Shown here: piece by piece, positions 18,513 through 27,118 of the stretch
Layout of the letters: each line of letters begins with the position of its first letter
Position numbering within the stretch: the first letter of the stretch is position 1
NCBI GenBank assembly: GCA_963578605.1
Contig: CAUZEA010000019.1
Span: 5,105-69,104 of the forward strand
Source of the DNA: JAKVCB01 sp963578605
GTDB lineage: Bacteria > Planctomycetota > Planctomycetia > Pirellulales > Lacipirellulaceae
Length of the DNA stretch: 64,000 nt
Direction of reading: 5' to 3'
Notes under the pieces: generated by a model
Seen by the model: the letters and a program-made list of their open reading frames with translations, nothing else
Database searches by the model: none
What the model was told of the DNA's origin: nothing
Position numbers and translations under genes: made by a program

Positions 18513-20360
18513 ATGATTTCCCCACAACATCCCCTCTCCCCAGCGGACTTGACCTGGCGTTGTTACTCTTGCGATTTGAGTCAACTCTCTTTTTCCCACC
18601 AGGACGTACCGTGCGCCAACATTGACGATGTGCTAGGCGGAATCGGTCGTGGATTCAGGATCCTGGAAGATCACCCGATCGATGACGCTTATGATCCCAA
18701 TGCGGCTCTGCTCATGAATCTTGGTGTGCTCAGCGGCACAATGTTCATGACCGGGCTCCGCACGTATTTCCACGCCTACTCACCGTTGAAGCGTTCGAAG
18801 GCAGGGCTCCCGTCAGCGATGTGGACCGCTGGCAGTGGAAAGTTCGGCACGAAACTTCGATTTCTCGGCGTGGAGGAAGTCCTCTTTACGGGTCGGGCTC
18901 CCCACCCGGTTGCATTACACATCACGCGGACCGGCGATGAGCCGGCAACGTTCAACTTTATCGACGCGCGCGATCTGGTCGGCAAACGTGTGAACGACAA
19001 AATTCAAACGCTTTATCAACGATTTCCAGAGGCACACTTTGCCGTTCTTGGACCCGCGGGTGAGAATTATGAAAAAGTTCGCTTTGCTTCCATTGCTTTA
19101 TCGACAGAAAACCAACTCAAGAGTGGTGATCCCAAACCCCGTTTTTGCGGCCGTGGAGGCATCGGTGGTGTAATGGGTTCGAAGAATTTGCTGGCGATTA
19201 TTGCAGATATCAAAGACCGAAAGGCAGCTTCTGGAGAGAGCTTCAAAAAGCTGAATATGGAAGTGGCCCGCGGCGATGGAAGCCGCCGCTTTCGCGACAA
19301 AGACACTAACAATCTGGGAGGCACCTGGGCAAACTACGTGTCCTTCAACAGCAAGCACGCAATGCCCGAAATGAATTTCACGCCGACGGGAACTGACGTT
19401 TCGGTTCCGCTCTATCGAGAAAATGTTCAGAAAACGGGTGATTTTGTCATCAAAGACGAATCGTGTTTTCGCTGCGGCATCAAGTGTCACAAAAATGTAT
19501 ACGATGTGAACGAGGATGGGAAAGCAGGACAATTTCGTGCCAAGCTTGATTTCGAACCACTGAATCTGCTGGCCTCAAATCTTGGTTTGTTCGATGCTGA
19601 TCGTGCCTGCACGCTTGTTGAACTCGTCGATGAAATGGGGATGGATTCGATTTCGTGCGGTGTGACTCTCGGCTACGCGATGGAATACAACCGCCGCCAT
19701 CAAAATGACGAGAAACAACTTGCCGGGGGACTGTCTTATGGCGACTTTGAAGCCACACGTGACGCGATCCTCGCCATGGGGACAGGCCAACTTGGGGAAC
19801 TCAGCCAGGGGACACTGCGCCTCTCAGAGCAAACAGGTGAAACCGACTACGCCATGCAAGGGAAAGGCCTTGAGTACCCCGCCTATTTGCCGCAAACAAA
19901 CCCGGGATATCCCTGGGCACTGGCAGGGGGCCACATGTCGATGCGCACATTCTTTATTCTGCTGAATGAACAGGAAACAGACCTCGATTATTGGGTCGAT
20001 GCGATCACCAGCCCGAAGAAAGGATTGAGTATTATTCGTGATGATCTGCTGGGGACCTGTAAGTTCTCCACGATGTCGAGTGCCGATATGGCTTCGGCAA
20101 TTACAGAGATCACGGGTGTCGAAATTACCGAGGCGACGCTGGAACAAGCAGTCATGCGGGCTTTCTTGCGCGGTTACCGCTTGGAAAAACGCCAGGGGTT
20201 CACCCAAGACGATTACGTGTTGCCCGCCCAATCTCACGAAGAACATCCACAAATCGACCTGCCCTATTTCAATACCCAGGAATTCTTTTCGCAGCTACAG
20301 GAACGTGTTACGGAACGATTTGATTCACTCCTGCAAGAGCACGGGCTGACCGTGTCGTAG
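18513..20360 (+). CDS. Aldehyde:ferredoxin oxidoreductase-family tungsto/molybdo-enzyme
   Basis: A 615-residue protein of normal AOR length. Enzymes of this family oxidise aldehydes to carboxylic acids with a tungsten bis-pterin and one [4Fe-4S] cluster, passing electrons to ferredoxin. The cluster cysteines are C318xxC321xxxC325 (ESCFRCGIKCHK) and Cys516 (DDLLGTCKFS). The pterin-site patterns are FCGRGGIGGVMGSKNLLAI (211-229), KLDFEPLN (Glu348) and GMDSISCG (Asp378). ATG 18513 starts just before the AOR-like region. The gene follows eda and kdgK on the same strand and is convergent with a moaD gene only 10 bp away; an oxyanion ABC operon is 5 kb upstream. Substrate is unknown. A small or sugar-derived aldehyde is inferred from context. 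Confidence 0.9.
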   Translation: MISPQHPLSPADLTWRCYSCDLSQLSFSHQDVPCANIDDVLGGIGRGFRILEDHPIDDAYDPNAALLMNLGVLSGTMFMTGLRTYFHAYSPLKRSKAGLPSAMWTAGSGKFGTKLRFLGVEEVLFTGRAPHPVALHITRTGDEPATFNFIDARDLVGKRVNDKIQTLYQRFPEAHFAVLGPAGENYEKVRFASIALSTENQLKSGDPKPRFCGRGGIGGVMGSKNLLAIIADIKDRKAASGESFKKLNMEVARGDGSRRFRDKDTNNLGGTWANYVSFNSKHAMPEMNFTPTGTDVSVPLYRENVQKTGDFVIKDESCFRCGIKCHKNVYDVNEDGKAGQFRAKLDFEPLNLLASNLGLFDADRACTLVELVDEMGMDSISCGVTLGYAMEYNRRHQNDEKQLAGGLSYGDFEATRDAILAMGTGQLGELSQGTLRLSEQTGETDYAMQGKGLEYPAYLPQTNPGYPWALAGGHMSMRTFFILLNEQETDLDYWVDAITSPKKGLSIIRDDLLGTCKFSTMSSADMASAITEITGVEITEATLEQAVMRAFLRGYRLEKRQGFTQDDYVLPAQSHEEHPQIDLPYFNTQEFFSQLQERVTERFDSLLQEHGLTVS

Positions 20361-20370
20361 CAGCAATCGT

Positions 20371-20637
20371 TCAACCACCCGAGGCTATCAGGTAGATCTC
20401 GATGGTGTCGTCGGCACCGACTGATGATTCGAGCGCTGTCGGACCGCTAAGCGGTTGCCCATCGTGCAAAATTAGAAAGTGCGCGTGGAGTTGGCCGTCA
20501 CTGTCGAGTAGCCGCTCGCGCAACGCGGGATACTTATGGCAAACGTAGTTCACCGCTTCGCAAACCGTTTTACCTTGGAAAGGTACTTCGGCTTGCCCAT
20601 CACAAAACCTCTGCAGATCTTCTGGAATTCTGAGCAT
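20371..20637 (-). CDS. moaD: Second MoaD/ThiS-family sulfur carrier
   Basis: An 88-residue ubiquitin-fold protein ending ...IEIYLIASGG, with the C-terminal Gly-Gly needed for thiocarboxylation. Typical elements are VPFQGKTVCEAVNYVCHKYP, HAHFLILHDGQPL and VGADDTIEIYLIASGG. It converges on the AOR gene, with 10 bp between stops. It differs clearly from the MoaD at 12242-12517, so it is not a recent copy. Its placement suggests a sulfur carrier serving the AOR pterin, charged by the MoeB-like enzyme at 11431-12198. No MoaE large subunit is visible in the window, so a partner must lie elsewhere. Confidence 0.86.
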   Translation of the reverse strand: MLRIPEDLQRFCDGQAEVPFQGKTVCEAVNYVCHKYPALRERLLDSDGQLHAHFLILHDGQPLSGPTALESSVGADDTIEIYLIASGG

Positions 20638-21012
20638 TGAGTTGCGATCGTTGATTTGCCCTTACGATCCTGCAAGGACAACCAGGCCCGTCGTGACCGC
20701 ATCCGGTCGGGCGAACTGTTGCCCAAGTGGCCGGATGGTGTGTCACTTGATGTACTAAGATCTTTGCGATTGCTGTGGCAAGACACCAGTCTACTGATGA
20801 TAGCCACGCATGGCAATTTCATCAGAATACGATCAAGGATGACCAAGCTGGCTTTCCTGCCATCTGCCAACCGGCACATCGGTATGAGATTCGCCTGCTC
20901 CGCAGGTAGTCGACTAAGTCGTTTGATGCTAACCTGTTCGAATTAACCACCGGGTTGATCAAGCAATTGCTGATAACCGTGCGACCATTCACCAGGTATT
21001 TCGAGATTTAAA
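20638..21012. other. Intergenic region
   Basis: These 375 bp lie between the minus-strand moaD, whose promoter must be here, and the plus-strand HpcH aldolase. Open frames across it lack any recognisable protein and are not kept. I see no repeat or structured RNA. Confidence 0.4.
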
Positions 21013-21822
21013 ATGAAGACTGCTGCCATCCGACGACTACGCGAACAACTAGCTGCCGGGGAATCGATCTACGGCATCTGGTCAACGTTTGAATCTGCCA
21101 ACGTGACTGAAATCGCCGTCGCGCTGGGGCTTGATTATGTGGTGATCGACGCCGAGCACGGACATCTCGACTGGCATGACATTCTGGAACATGTTCGCGC
21201 AACTGTTCGTAGCCATACGGTCGCCTTGGTCAGAATCAGCGACCTCAATGTTGGTACGGTCAAACGGGTACTCGACATCGGTGCCGACGGGATTGTGGTT
21301 CCCTGGGTCGAAACGGTCGAACAGCTTCAGCAAGCTGTAGCTTTCGCGCGGTATCCCCTCGAGGGAGTGCGCGGGTTTGGAGGCGAACGTGCGACTGGCT
21401 GGGGAACTTGCCCGAAACAGACCGCGGACGAGTCGAATGATCACGTCCTGGTAGTGCCGCTGATTGAATCGGTGCGCGGAGTCGAGAATATTGAACAACT
21501 TTGTCAGGTCGACGGTGTGGAATTGTTCTACCAGGGACCTGCCGATTTATCTTCCAGTGCCGGCTTCAAAGGCCACTGGGAAGGACCAGGGATTGCTGAA
21601 CAAGTGATTGCGGTCAAAGATGCCGTGCGGGCAGCAGGCAAACATTGCGGGATAATTGGGACCAATCCGGAAAACCTGTTGCAAAGACACGAGCAAGGAT
21701 TTCGAATGTTGGGGCTGGGAATGGACGGCAGTTTATTGGTGGGTGCTATCAAATCCCGACTGGAACTGTTTGGACATGATCGTGTTATCACAACATCGCT
21801 CGATCCGGCTGAAAACACTTGA
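21013..21822 (+). CDS. HpcH/HpaI-family class II aldolase
   Basis: A 269-residue metal-dependent pyruvate aldolase. The family includes 4-hydroxy-2-oxoheptanedioate, 2-keto-3-deoxy-L-rhamnonate and 5-keto-4-deoxyglucarate aldolases, which give pyruvate plus an aldehyde. Visible residues are His49 in DAEHGHLD, Arg74 in ALVRIS, the ADGIVVPWVET strand, GVRGFGGERA, the metal ligands Glu152 (PLIESVRGVENI) and Asp178 (YQGPADLSSS). The next gene, a hydroxyacid dehydrogenase, begins 20 bp later, so the two form an operon. The aldehyde product could be glyceraldehyde, lactaldehyde or tartronate semialdehyde; sequence alone does not decide. Confidence 0.88.
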   Translation: MKTAAIRRLREQLAAGESIYGIWSTFESANVTEIAVALGLDYVVIDAEHGHLDWHDILEHVRATVRSHTVALVRISDLNVGTVKRVLDIGADGIVVPWVETVEQLQQAVAFARYPLEGVRGFGGERATGWGTCPKQTADESNDHVLVVPLIESVRGVENIEQLCQVDGVELFYQGPADLSSSAGFKGHWEGPGIAEQVIAVKDAVRAAGKHCGIIGTNPENLLQRHEQGFRMLGLGMDGSLLVGAIKSRLELFGHDRVITTSLDPAENT

Positions 21823-21842
21823 ATTCATTGTGAGGAACAACG

Positions 21843-22904
21843 ATGTCGCCCAAATCGTTTAAAATCTTGCTGACCGCTGATTTTTTTGATGACCAAGGCC
21901 AAACCCAATTTGCAGACATTGGTCTGTCCGAATTTGCAAACCACTCCCACATCGACCACACCCCATTTGCAGAACATCTGCCCGAAATCTCAGCCGATCA
22001 AATTGGCAATGCCCAAGGCGTGCTTGTAATGTCACCAAAGGTAACTCACAACACGCTGGCCAACCCAGACAATTTACTGGTATTGAGTCGGTTCGGCGTA
22101 GGCTACGACACGGTCGATGTGGACGCCTGCACGAATGCCGACGTAGTGTTGTTGATCACCATGGGGGCCGTAGACCGTCCCGTCGCAGAGGCAACCGTCG
22201 GCTGGATGATTGCGATTACCCATCACTTTCGCGTGAAAGATCAACTGGTCCGGACCGGGAAATGGGACCACCGCACCCAATACAACGGTTGTGAACTGCG
22301 TGACCGAACACTGGGAATTGTCGGGCTGGGTGGAATCGGAGCTGCAGTTGTTCATTTGCTCCAAGGGTTTGGCATGTGTCCGCCGATCGCGTATGACCCC
22401 TTTTGTGATCCTGCAGTTGCCGAGGGCCTGGGTGTGCGTTTAGTGGAACTGGATGAACTGCTCAAGACGGCCGATTTCGTTTCGATTCACTGTCCACTGA
22501 CCGACGGTACGCGAAATCTAATTGACGCAGAACAGTTGGCATTGATGAAAAGTGATGCTTATCTGCTGAACACGGCCCGTGGCGGGATTGTCAATGAAGA
22601 TGCCCTGTTCACAGCATTGCAAAATCGTCAAATTGCCGGGGCTGCTCTCGATTGCTTCGTCGGCGAGCCCGTGACGACTCCCCACCGTTTCGGCGAATTG
22701 GACAACACCTTGCTGGCGCCTCATAGCATCGCCTGGACCGATGAGCTGTTTCGCGACATCGGGAAGATGGCATGTCGCGGAATGATTGATTTATCCCTTG
22801 GAAAAATACCCAGCGGCGTGGTGAACAAAGCTGTGTTTGAAAAAGACACCTTTCGGAAAAAGTGGCAACGGCTGACAGGAATCGAACCAGAATTACTAAC
22901 ATGA
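21843..22904 (+). CDS. D-isomer-specific 2-hydroxyacid dehydrogenase
   Basis: A 353-residue NAD-dependent dehydrogenase. The Rossmann loop is GLGGIG (161-166); catalytic residues are Arg246 (NTARGGIV), Glu275 (FVGEPV) and His294 (LAPHSIAW). The ATG at 21843 is preceded by GAGG at good spacing (gaggaacaacg). Its link to the HpcH aldolase suggests reduction of pyruvate, tartronate semialdehyde or a related keto acid formed there, or oxidation of a sugar-acid precursor. It shares the family with the gene at 3018-3974 but is longer by about 35 residues. Confidence 0.87.
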   Translation: MSPKSFKILLTADFFDDQGQTQFADIGLSEFANHSHIDHTPFAEHLPEISADQIGNAQGVLVMSPKVTHNTLANPDNLLVLSRFGVGYDTVDVDACTNADVVLLITMGAVDRPVAEATVGWMIAITHHFRVKDQLVRTGKWDHRTQYNGCELRDRTLGIVGLGGIGAAVVHLLQGFGMCPPIAYDPFCDPAVAEGLGVRLVELDELLKTADFVSIHCPLTDGTRNLIDAEQLALMKSDAYLLNTARGGIVNEDALFTALQNRQIAGAALDCFVGEPVTTPHRFGELDNTLLAPHSIAWTDELFRDIGKMACRGMIDLSLGKIPSGVVNKAVFEKDTFRKKWQRLTGIEPELLT

Positions 22905-22981
22905 CGGGCAATCGACTTTCGCGAGAAGGTGGGAGAGGCAACGAGGTAACAACGGGAATCTCCGATTTTTTCCAGCCCAAC

Positions 22982-25900
22982 TTAGTTGGGCATCTCCTCT
23001 TTCGTCAAACGAAAGTAGACGGGAACATCCAGCGGGGCGCGGGACTCTCCTGATTGCTGAATACGAATGGCTCCAAGATAATCACCTCGACCAAGTTGCA
23101 TCCCGCGAGGTTGTACCAAAACTGAGCCAGAACCGGTGCCAGCTTTCGGTTGAACCTCAAGCCAAGGCACGCGTTCGACAACCTTCCACGAAGTGTGCTG
23201 GCCAGCCGGCTCGATAAACAGTTCAACTGGCTCGGGGTCACCAGGATATGCGTGCCCCTCTGGATAGGCACGTTGGATTCGGATGATGGATGGCCGGGTC
23301 ACCAAGGGGCTATCCCTTTCACGAAGTTGCGGGGCGAGGTTCAACAAGTCGCGAACTTGCCCATCGGTTAGTTGTTGATCGTTACGAACTTGCGATTGCT
23401 CAGCATCCCGCTCGGCGGCTGATTGCCGGTAGTCTTTTGCGAACTCCCAGTCGGGACCCACCAAATAAAACGCGAAAAGTCGGGCATGGTGAAAGGCGAA
23501 CTCCAGTCGCACAGGTTTTCCCGCAAGCAGGGCAATTGAACTTTCACCCCGCCATTGCACTCGGTGTTTTACCTGGTCGCCATGCAGGGGAACACAATTT
23601 TTAAAGGAGAACCCCGGAATCACTTCTCCTGACTCATCCACAACCTGCACACGGAGTTCGCCACCGTCCGATATATCGGCATTGATACAAAGTGAATTTA
23701 GCTGGCCTTTGGTCGACAGCAATGGTGTTTGCAGTTTTCCAGTTTGCGTTCCGATCGAATCGAGGGAAGCGAAACGATCAATCGGCAAGCGGGCAAATCC
23801 ATGGTAAAAACCACGCGGTGGTTTGTGAGACCCGCCAACCCGAATGGGCAGAATCATCTGCTGGCCATCGCTGTAAATTTCTGTATTTCCTTCCACGTGA
23901 AACCACTTGTCGCCACTTCCGCCAGCTGGATTCCAGGGAATCAGCGGTTCGCGGTGCCGTATCCAGTGGAACAGATCCCGACTTGTGGCAACCGATACCG
24001 AAGCAACCGATCGTTCGACATCGTCGCGAAGATCCTGAACGAAGGCAATGTAGAGGTCACCTCGCTTGTAGAGCTTGGGCGTCTGGAACTGGGTTTCTCC
24101 TTCATCCCAGTCGTCAGGAACCAGAACGTGTTGAAGCCCCCACCATTGAAAGCCATCCTTACTAAAGGCAATCCCCTGGTGCCTGCGGAATCCGGCAATC
24201 ACGCGGTTTTGGTAGTTGAACCGTTCATCGCGATACCAGTCGAGAACTGGATGCTGACCCGTCATAGGATAGGTCTTGTAAAACATGACCAGTTGCCGTG
24301 TGGCCGGGTCAAAAATGACGGGCCAGTGATCGCTGACCGCGTAATATTGATGTGGCTGACCGGCCCACACGTAAGGCAAAACAGGATTTTTGTCGTATGC
24401 AACCCAGGGACCATCGGCCGTCGGAGCATAAAAACAATAGATCCCGCCGCGCTCGTCAGATGCTTCGGTCATCGTATGGACGTAACTGAAATTCAAAAAT
24501 CGACGTCTTGGGTCAGGAGAATCAGATCCTAAATCGGCAATGTGCGTATCGCCTTGATTGGCAAGCTGGCGCTTGAAATGTTCCCAATCGGATGGCTGGT
24601 CGACCGGGAACTCGGCCTTATGATAGGTCCTGCGTATATTGGTTTTTTCGTTTACAAGAAAATCGTCAATGAACAAATGCGGTCCGGCCTTCAGCACAAC
24701 TGGCTCATGCTGAGGAGCAAGACTTTCAAGCGACTGGAAGTCGCTGCCGTGAACTTGCCCAACAGAAACACGGACTTCGTCAATGAGCCCACGCCAGGGC
24801 CGACTCCCGTCGACCGAGGTCCCCAGCGCGAGCGTGTTTTCACCGGTAGGCCGTAATCTCACTGGCGGATTGGCTAATCGGCTTGATGAATGCAGCTGGC
24901 CATCGATTCCCAGCCTCAGTTCACGCGTGTACGGATCCCAGGCCAAGGCGAGGTGGAACCAGTCGGGGGAAGGTTTTCGCAAAAGGTCCCCGGCCACCGG
25001 GAGCGGCTGGTTAATCCCGGCTGGCCCGTTGATAAAAACCAGACTTTTCGCATCAGGCCCGACGGTCAGGGCCGTTTGATGTCCCACGCCACGGATGTTT
25101 GGATAAGGCCCGACAGCGACATTTTCACGGATTTCGAAGAGCACGTCTCCTTCGGCAGCAGGCTCGGCAAGTTGAAACCAACCCTGCCAGCTCCAGGGAA
25201 AATTGCCCAGGTTCAGGTGCGTTGGATCGATATAGCGTCGTACCGCAGCATGTCCTCTCCGACCACCACGGGGATCCAGCGCTTGCCCGTATCGACCCGC
25301 CACGATTCGGCCTCGAGGCCCTAGAATCAAGTCGTACCCGTTGCGCGAAAGATCTTCGAGATGCATCCGCTGGGGCGCACCGGGGGGCTCATCGAACAGC
25401 CAAGTTACGTGCCCGTCGACCTCAACATTGATCGTGACCTCAATAGTTTGCGGCGCAATTTTTGTATCGTGTGGCTGAACGGAGATCGTCCCTCGATGCA
25501 GCATGGGCCAGAGTGTGGCGTCGTCGACGTCGATACGAAACCGCTGTCTGGAACCTTTGCCGCGGCCAGGCAATGGCTTGATTTTTAGCCACGCGACGTC
25601 CGCTTGCAGGGAAACATCGTGCCGCGACACCTCGATCGTTTGGAGTGTGGGCACGGGACCGCCATCGACCATGAGGAAATCGAGCCGTCGCGGTGTGACA
25701 ACCAGTCCTGCAGATGTGTCATCGGCGATGAAGCTCACAGGAGGTGAAAACGGCTCGCGATAGCGAACTTCGTTAGAGATGCGCAATTCGTCAATCACAC
25801 TGCTCACTGTGTCATCTTTGCGTGGCCGGGGCACCAGATCATAGCCCCGCGGGATCTTCGCGATTCCCAGGGCCAGGTCCTTGCGCGGGCTAATCACATT

Positions 25901-26749
25901 TTCGCCACCCAGGTAAAAGGTGATGGAGCCCAGTTGACCATAGGACTGGTAACTGTCGGGATACTCCTTCAGGTCTCCGGTACCAACCATCCCGTAAACC
26001 GGATGGGTTTGATTGCCCGGCGTGACAGGCGTCCCGTCACGAATGGTGTAGGGACCGCGTCCATCCTCAAAGTACATGAGCCGTTTGATGGCAGCGTCAT
26101 ATACCCACGCGACATGATGAAACTGCTGATCAAGACCAAGGTAGAACTGCGGGTTCACGTCTTGAACAAAGGCAAGTCGACGCACTTCGTCATATTTGTC
26201 AGCGAAACAGGGCCAAATGGCATCTTTCCCAAACCAGCTGCGGGCCCGGTCGTGATGCCAGAGACCGGCCGCCAGGAAGCGAGGTTCCGCCTTGAAACCT
26301 AATTCCCACACGTTGTCCCCAGAAACAATTTCCTGATCACAAACCAGTACGGTCCAGTCAACATATCCCTGGGCAAGGGACCCTGATCGCTTTTGCCACC
26401 ATTCGATCGTCCAATCAAAGTTGCCAAGATTAAGGGGGGTGCCTTGGACATTCGCCCGTCGGGCGACAAAATCAGCGACGTTCGATGGACACAAAAGGCC
26501 ATGCTCAAAACGGCCCGTTGGGACAATGCGCCCGTCCCCCAATTCCAGATCGAATCCATTGCCGCTGGCATCTTTCAAAACACCACCACGTTGGACTGTG
26601 ACCGGTTCGTCGAATCCCCAAAGTGCTACCGTTTCAGCAAGGCAAACTGACCACGGCGAGCAGCAGAGCAATCCCGTAGCGATTACAGTTTCCACATGTT
26701 GTCGAAAAATTCGCACGTAACGTTTCCTGCAATAGAAAACATGATCCAT
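22982..26749 (-). CDS. Secreted LamG/beta-propeller protein, glycosidase-like
   Basis: A 1255-residue exported protein. ATG at 26749 gives a basic N-terminus (CRKRYVRIFRQ) and signal peptide ending near CLAETVALWGF; a TTG at 26764 is an alternative. LamG (concanavalin-like) domains span about residues 40-335 and 450-690, each with LNLGNF-DW/PW and a VIDELR/LIDEVR element. Between them is a BACON-like beta domain. Residues ~690-1010 resemble a five-bladed propeller of GH43/GH32-like type (LFIDDFLV, GIAFSKDGFQWWG, VSVATSRDLFHW), and a second BACON-like domain lies at the C-terminus. Such proteins are usually linked to polysaccharide use outside the cell. No catalytic residues can be assigned securely. 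It converges on the dehydrogenase at 22904. Confidence 0.78.
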   Translation of the reverse strand: MDHVFYCRKRYVRIFRQHVETVIATGLLCCSPWSVCLAETVALWGFDEPVTVQRGGVLKDASGNGFDLELGDGRIVPTGRFEHGLLCPSNVADFVARRANVQGTPLNLGNFDWTIEWWQKRSGSLAQGYVDWTVLVCDQEIVSGDNVWELGFKAEPRFLAAGLWHHDRARSWFGKDAIWPCFADKYDEVRRLAFVQDVNPQFYLGLDQQFHHVAWVYDAAIKRLMYFEDGRGPYTIRDGTPVTPGNQTHPVYGMVGTGDLKEYPDSYQSYGQLGSITFYLGGENVISPRKDLALGIAKIPRGYDLVPRPRKDDTVSSVIDELRISNEVRYREPFSPPVSFIADDTSAGLVVTPRRLDFLMVDGGPVPTLQTIEVSRHDVSLQADVAWLKIKPLPGRGKGSRQRFRIDVDDATLWPMLHRGTISVQPHDTKIAPQTIEVTINVEVDGHVTWLFDEPPGAPQRMHLEDLSRNGYDLILGPRGRIVAGRYGQALDPRGGRRGHAAVRRYIDPTHLNLGNFPWSWQGWFQLAEPAAEGDVLFEIRENVAVGPYPNIRGVGHQTALTVGPDAKSLVFINGPAGINQPLPVAGDLLRKPSPDWFHLALAWDPYTRELRLGIDGQLHSSSRLANPPVRLRPTGENTLALGTSVDGSRPWRGLIDEVRVSVGQVHGSDFQSLESLAPQHEPVVLKAGPHLFIDDFLVNEKTNIRRTYHKAEFPVDQPSDWEHFKRQLANQGDTHIADLGSDSPDPRRRFLNFSYVHTMTEASDERGGIYCFYAPTADGPWVAYDKNPVLPYVWAGQPHQYYAVSDHWPVIFDPATRQLVMFYKTYPMTGQHPVLDWYRDERFNYQNRVIAGFRRHQGIAFSKDGFQWWGLQHVLVPDDWDEGETQFQTPKLYKRGDLYIAFVQDLRDDVERSVASVSVATSRDLFHWIRHREPLIPWNPAGGSGDKWFHVEGNTEIYSDGQQMILPIRVGGSHKPPRGFYHGFARLPIDRFASLDSIGTQTGKLQTPLLSTKGQLNSLCINADISDGGELRVQVVDESGEVIPGFSFKNCVPLHGDQVKHRVQWRGESSIALLAGKPVRLEFAFHHARLFAFYLVGPDWEFAKDYRQSAAERDAEQSQVRNDQQLTDGQVRDLLNLAPQLRERDSPLVTRPSIIRIQRAYPEGHAYPGDPEPVELFIEPAGQHTSWKVVERVPWLEVQPKAGTGSGSVLVQPRGMQLGRGDYLGAIRIQQSGESRAPLDVPVYFRLTKEEMPN

Positions 26750-27118
26750 CAACAAAAACCACAAGGTACTTATCTCTCTTCTTTTGTTAAGTTACTGCTG
26801 CTTCTTTTGTTAAGTTACTGCTGCTGCCTTTCGTTGAACTTTCCACTACAACCATCCTTACCGATGTGGCATCAATACGTCAACAAACTGAAAGGTAAAG
26901 AGCCTGGCGGCCACAATCGGAAAATGCAGACTGACAGGCTTATCCGACAAACTGCACTCGCCATTGGCGCATCGTAACCCTCGACAATAGAACACTTCAG
27001 CATCACAATAGCACTGACAGTATGGTTATCAACGAATGTTGGTCACATTCCCAGGGGAACGCCACACCCGGTTCAGCTTACCCAAAAAAAACCCTGCTTG
27101 GACCACGGCACAAAATCA
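26750..27118. other. Divergent intergenic region
   Basis: This 369-bp space lies between the minus-strand LamG protein gene and the plus-strand isomerase gene and should carry both promoters. It contains a perfect 23-bp tandem duplication at 26779-26824. No other gene is supported. Confidence 0.45.
26779..26824. repeat. Tandem duplication, 2 x 23 bp
   Basis: Two perfect, directly adjacent copies of a 23-bp unit (core cttttgttaagttactgctg) are visible at 26779-26801 and 26802-26824. They are 30-75 bp upstream of the LamG protein start, in its likely leader or promoter. Confidence 0.95.

Noticed and set aside
20638..21012. Reading frame of ~109 residues on the minus strand overlapping this gap
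   Set aside because: It runs into the moaD gene in another frame and has no recognisable features.
15990..27030. Shared short sequence gacagtatggt near 15997 and 27018, upstream of two sugar genes
   Set aside because: Only 11 bp are shared, with different distance and orientation to the genes. Too weak to call an operator.
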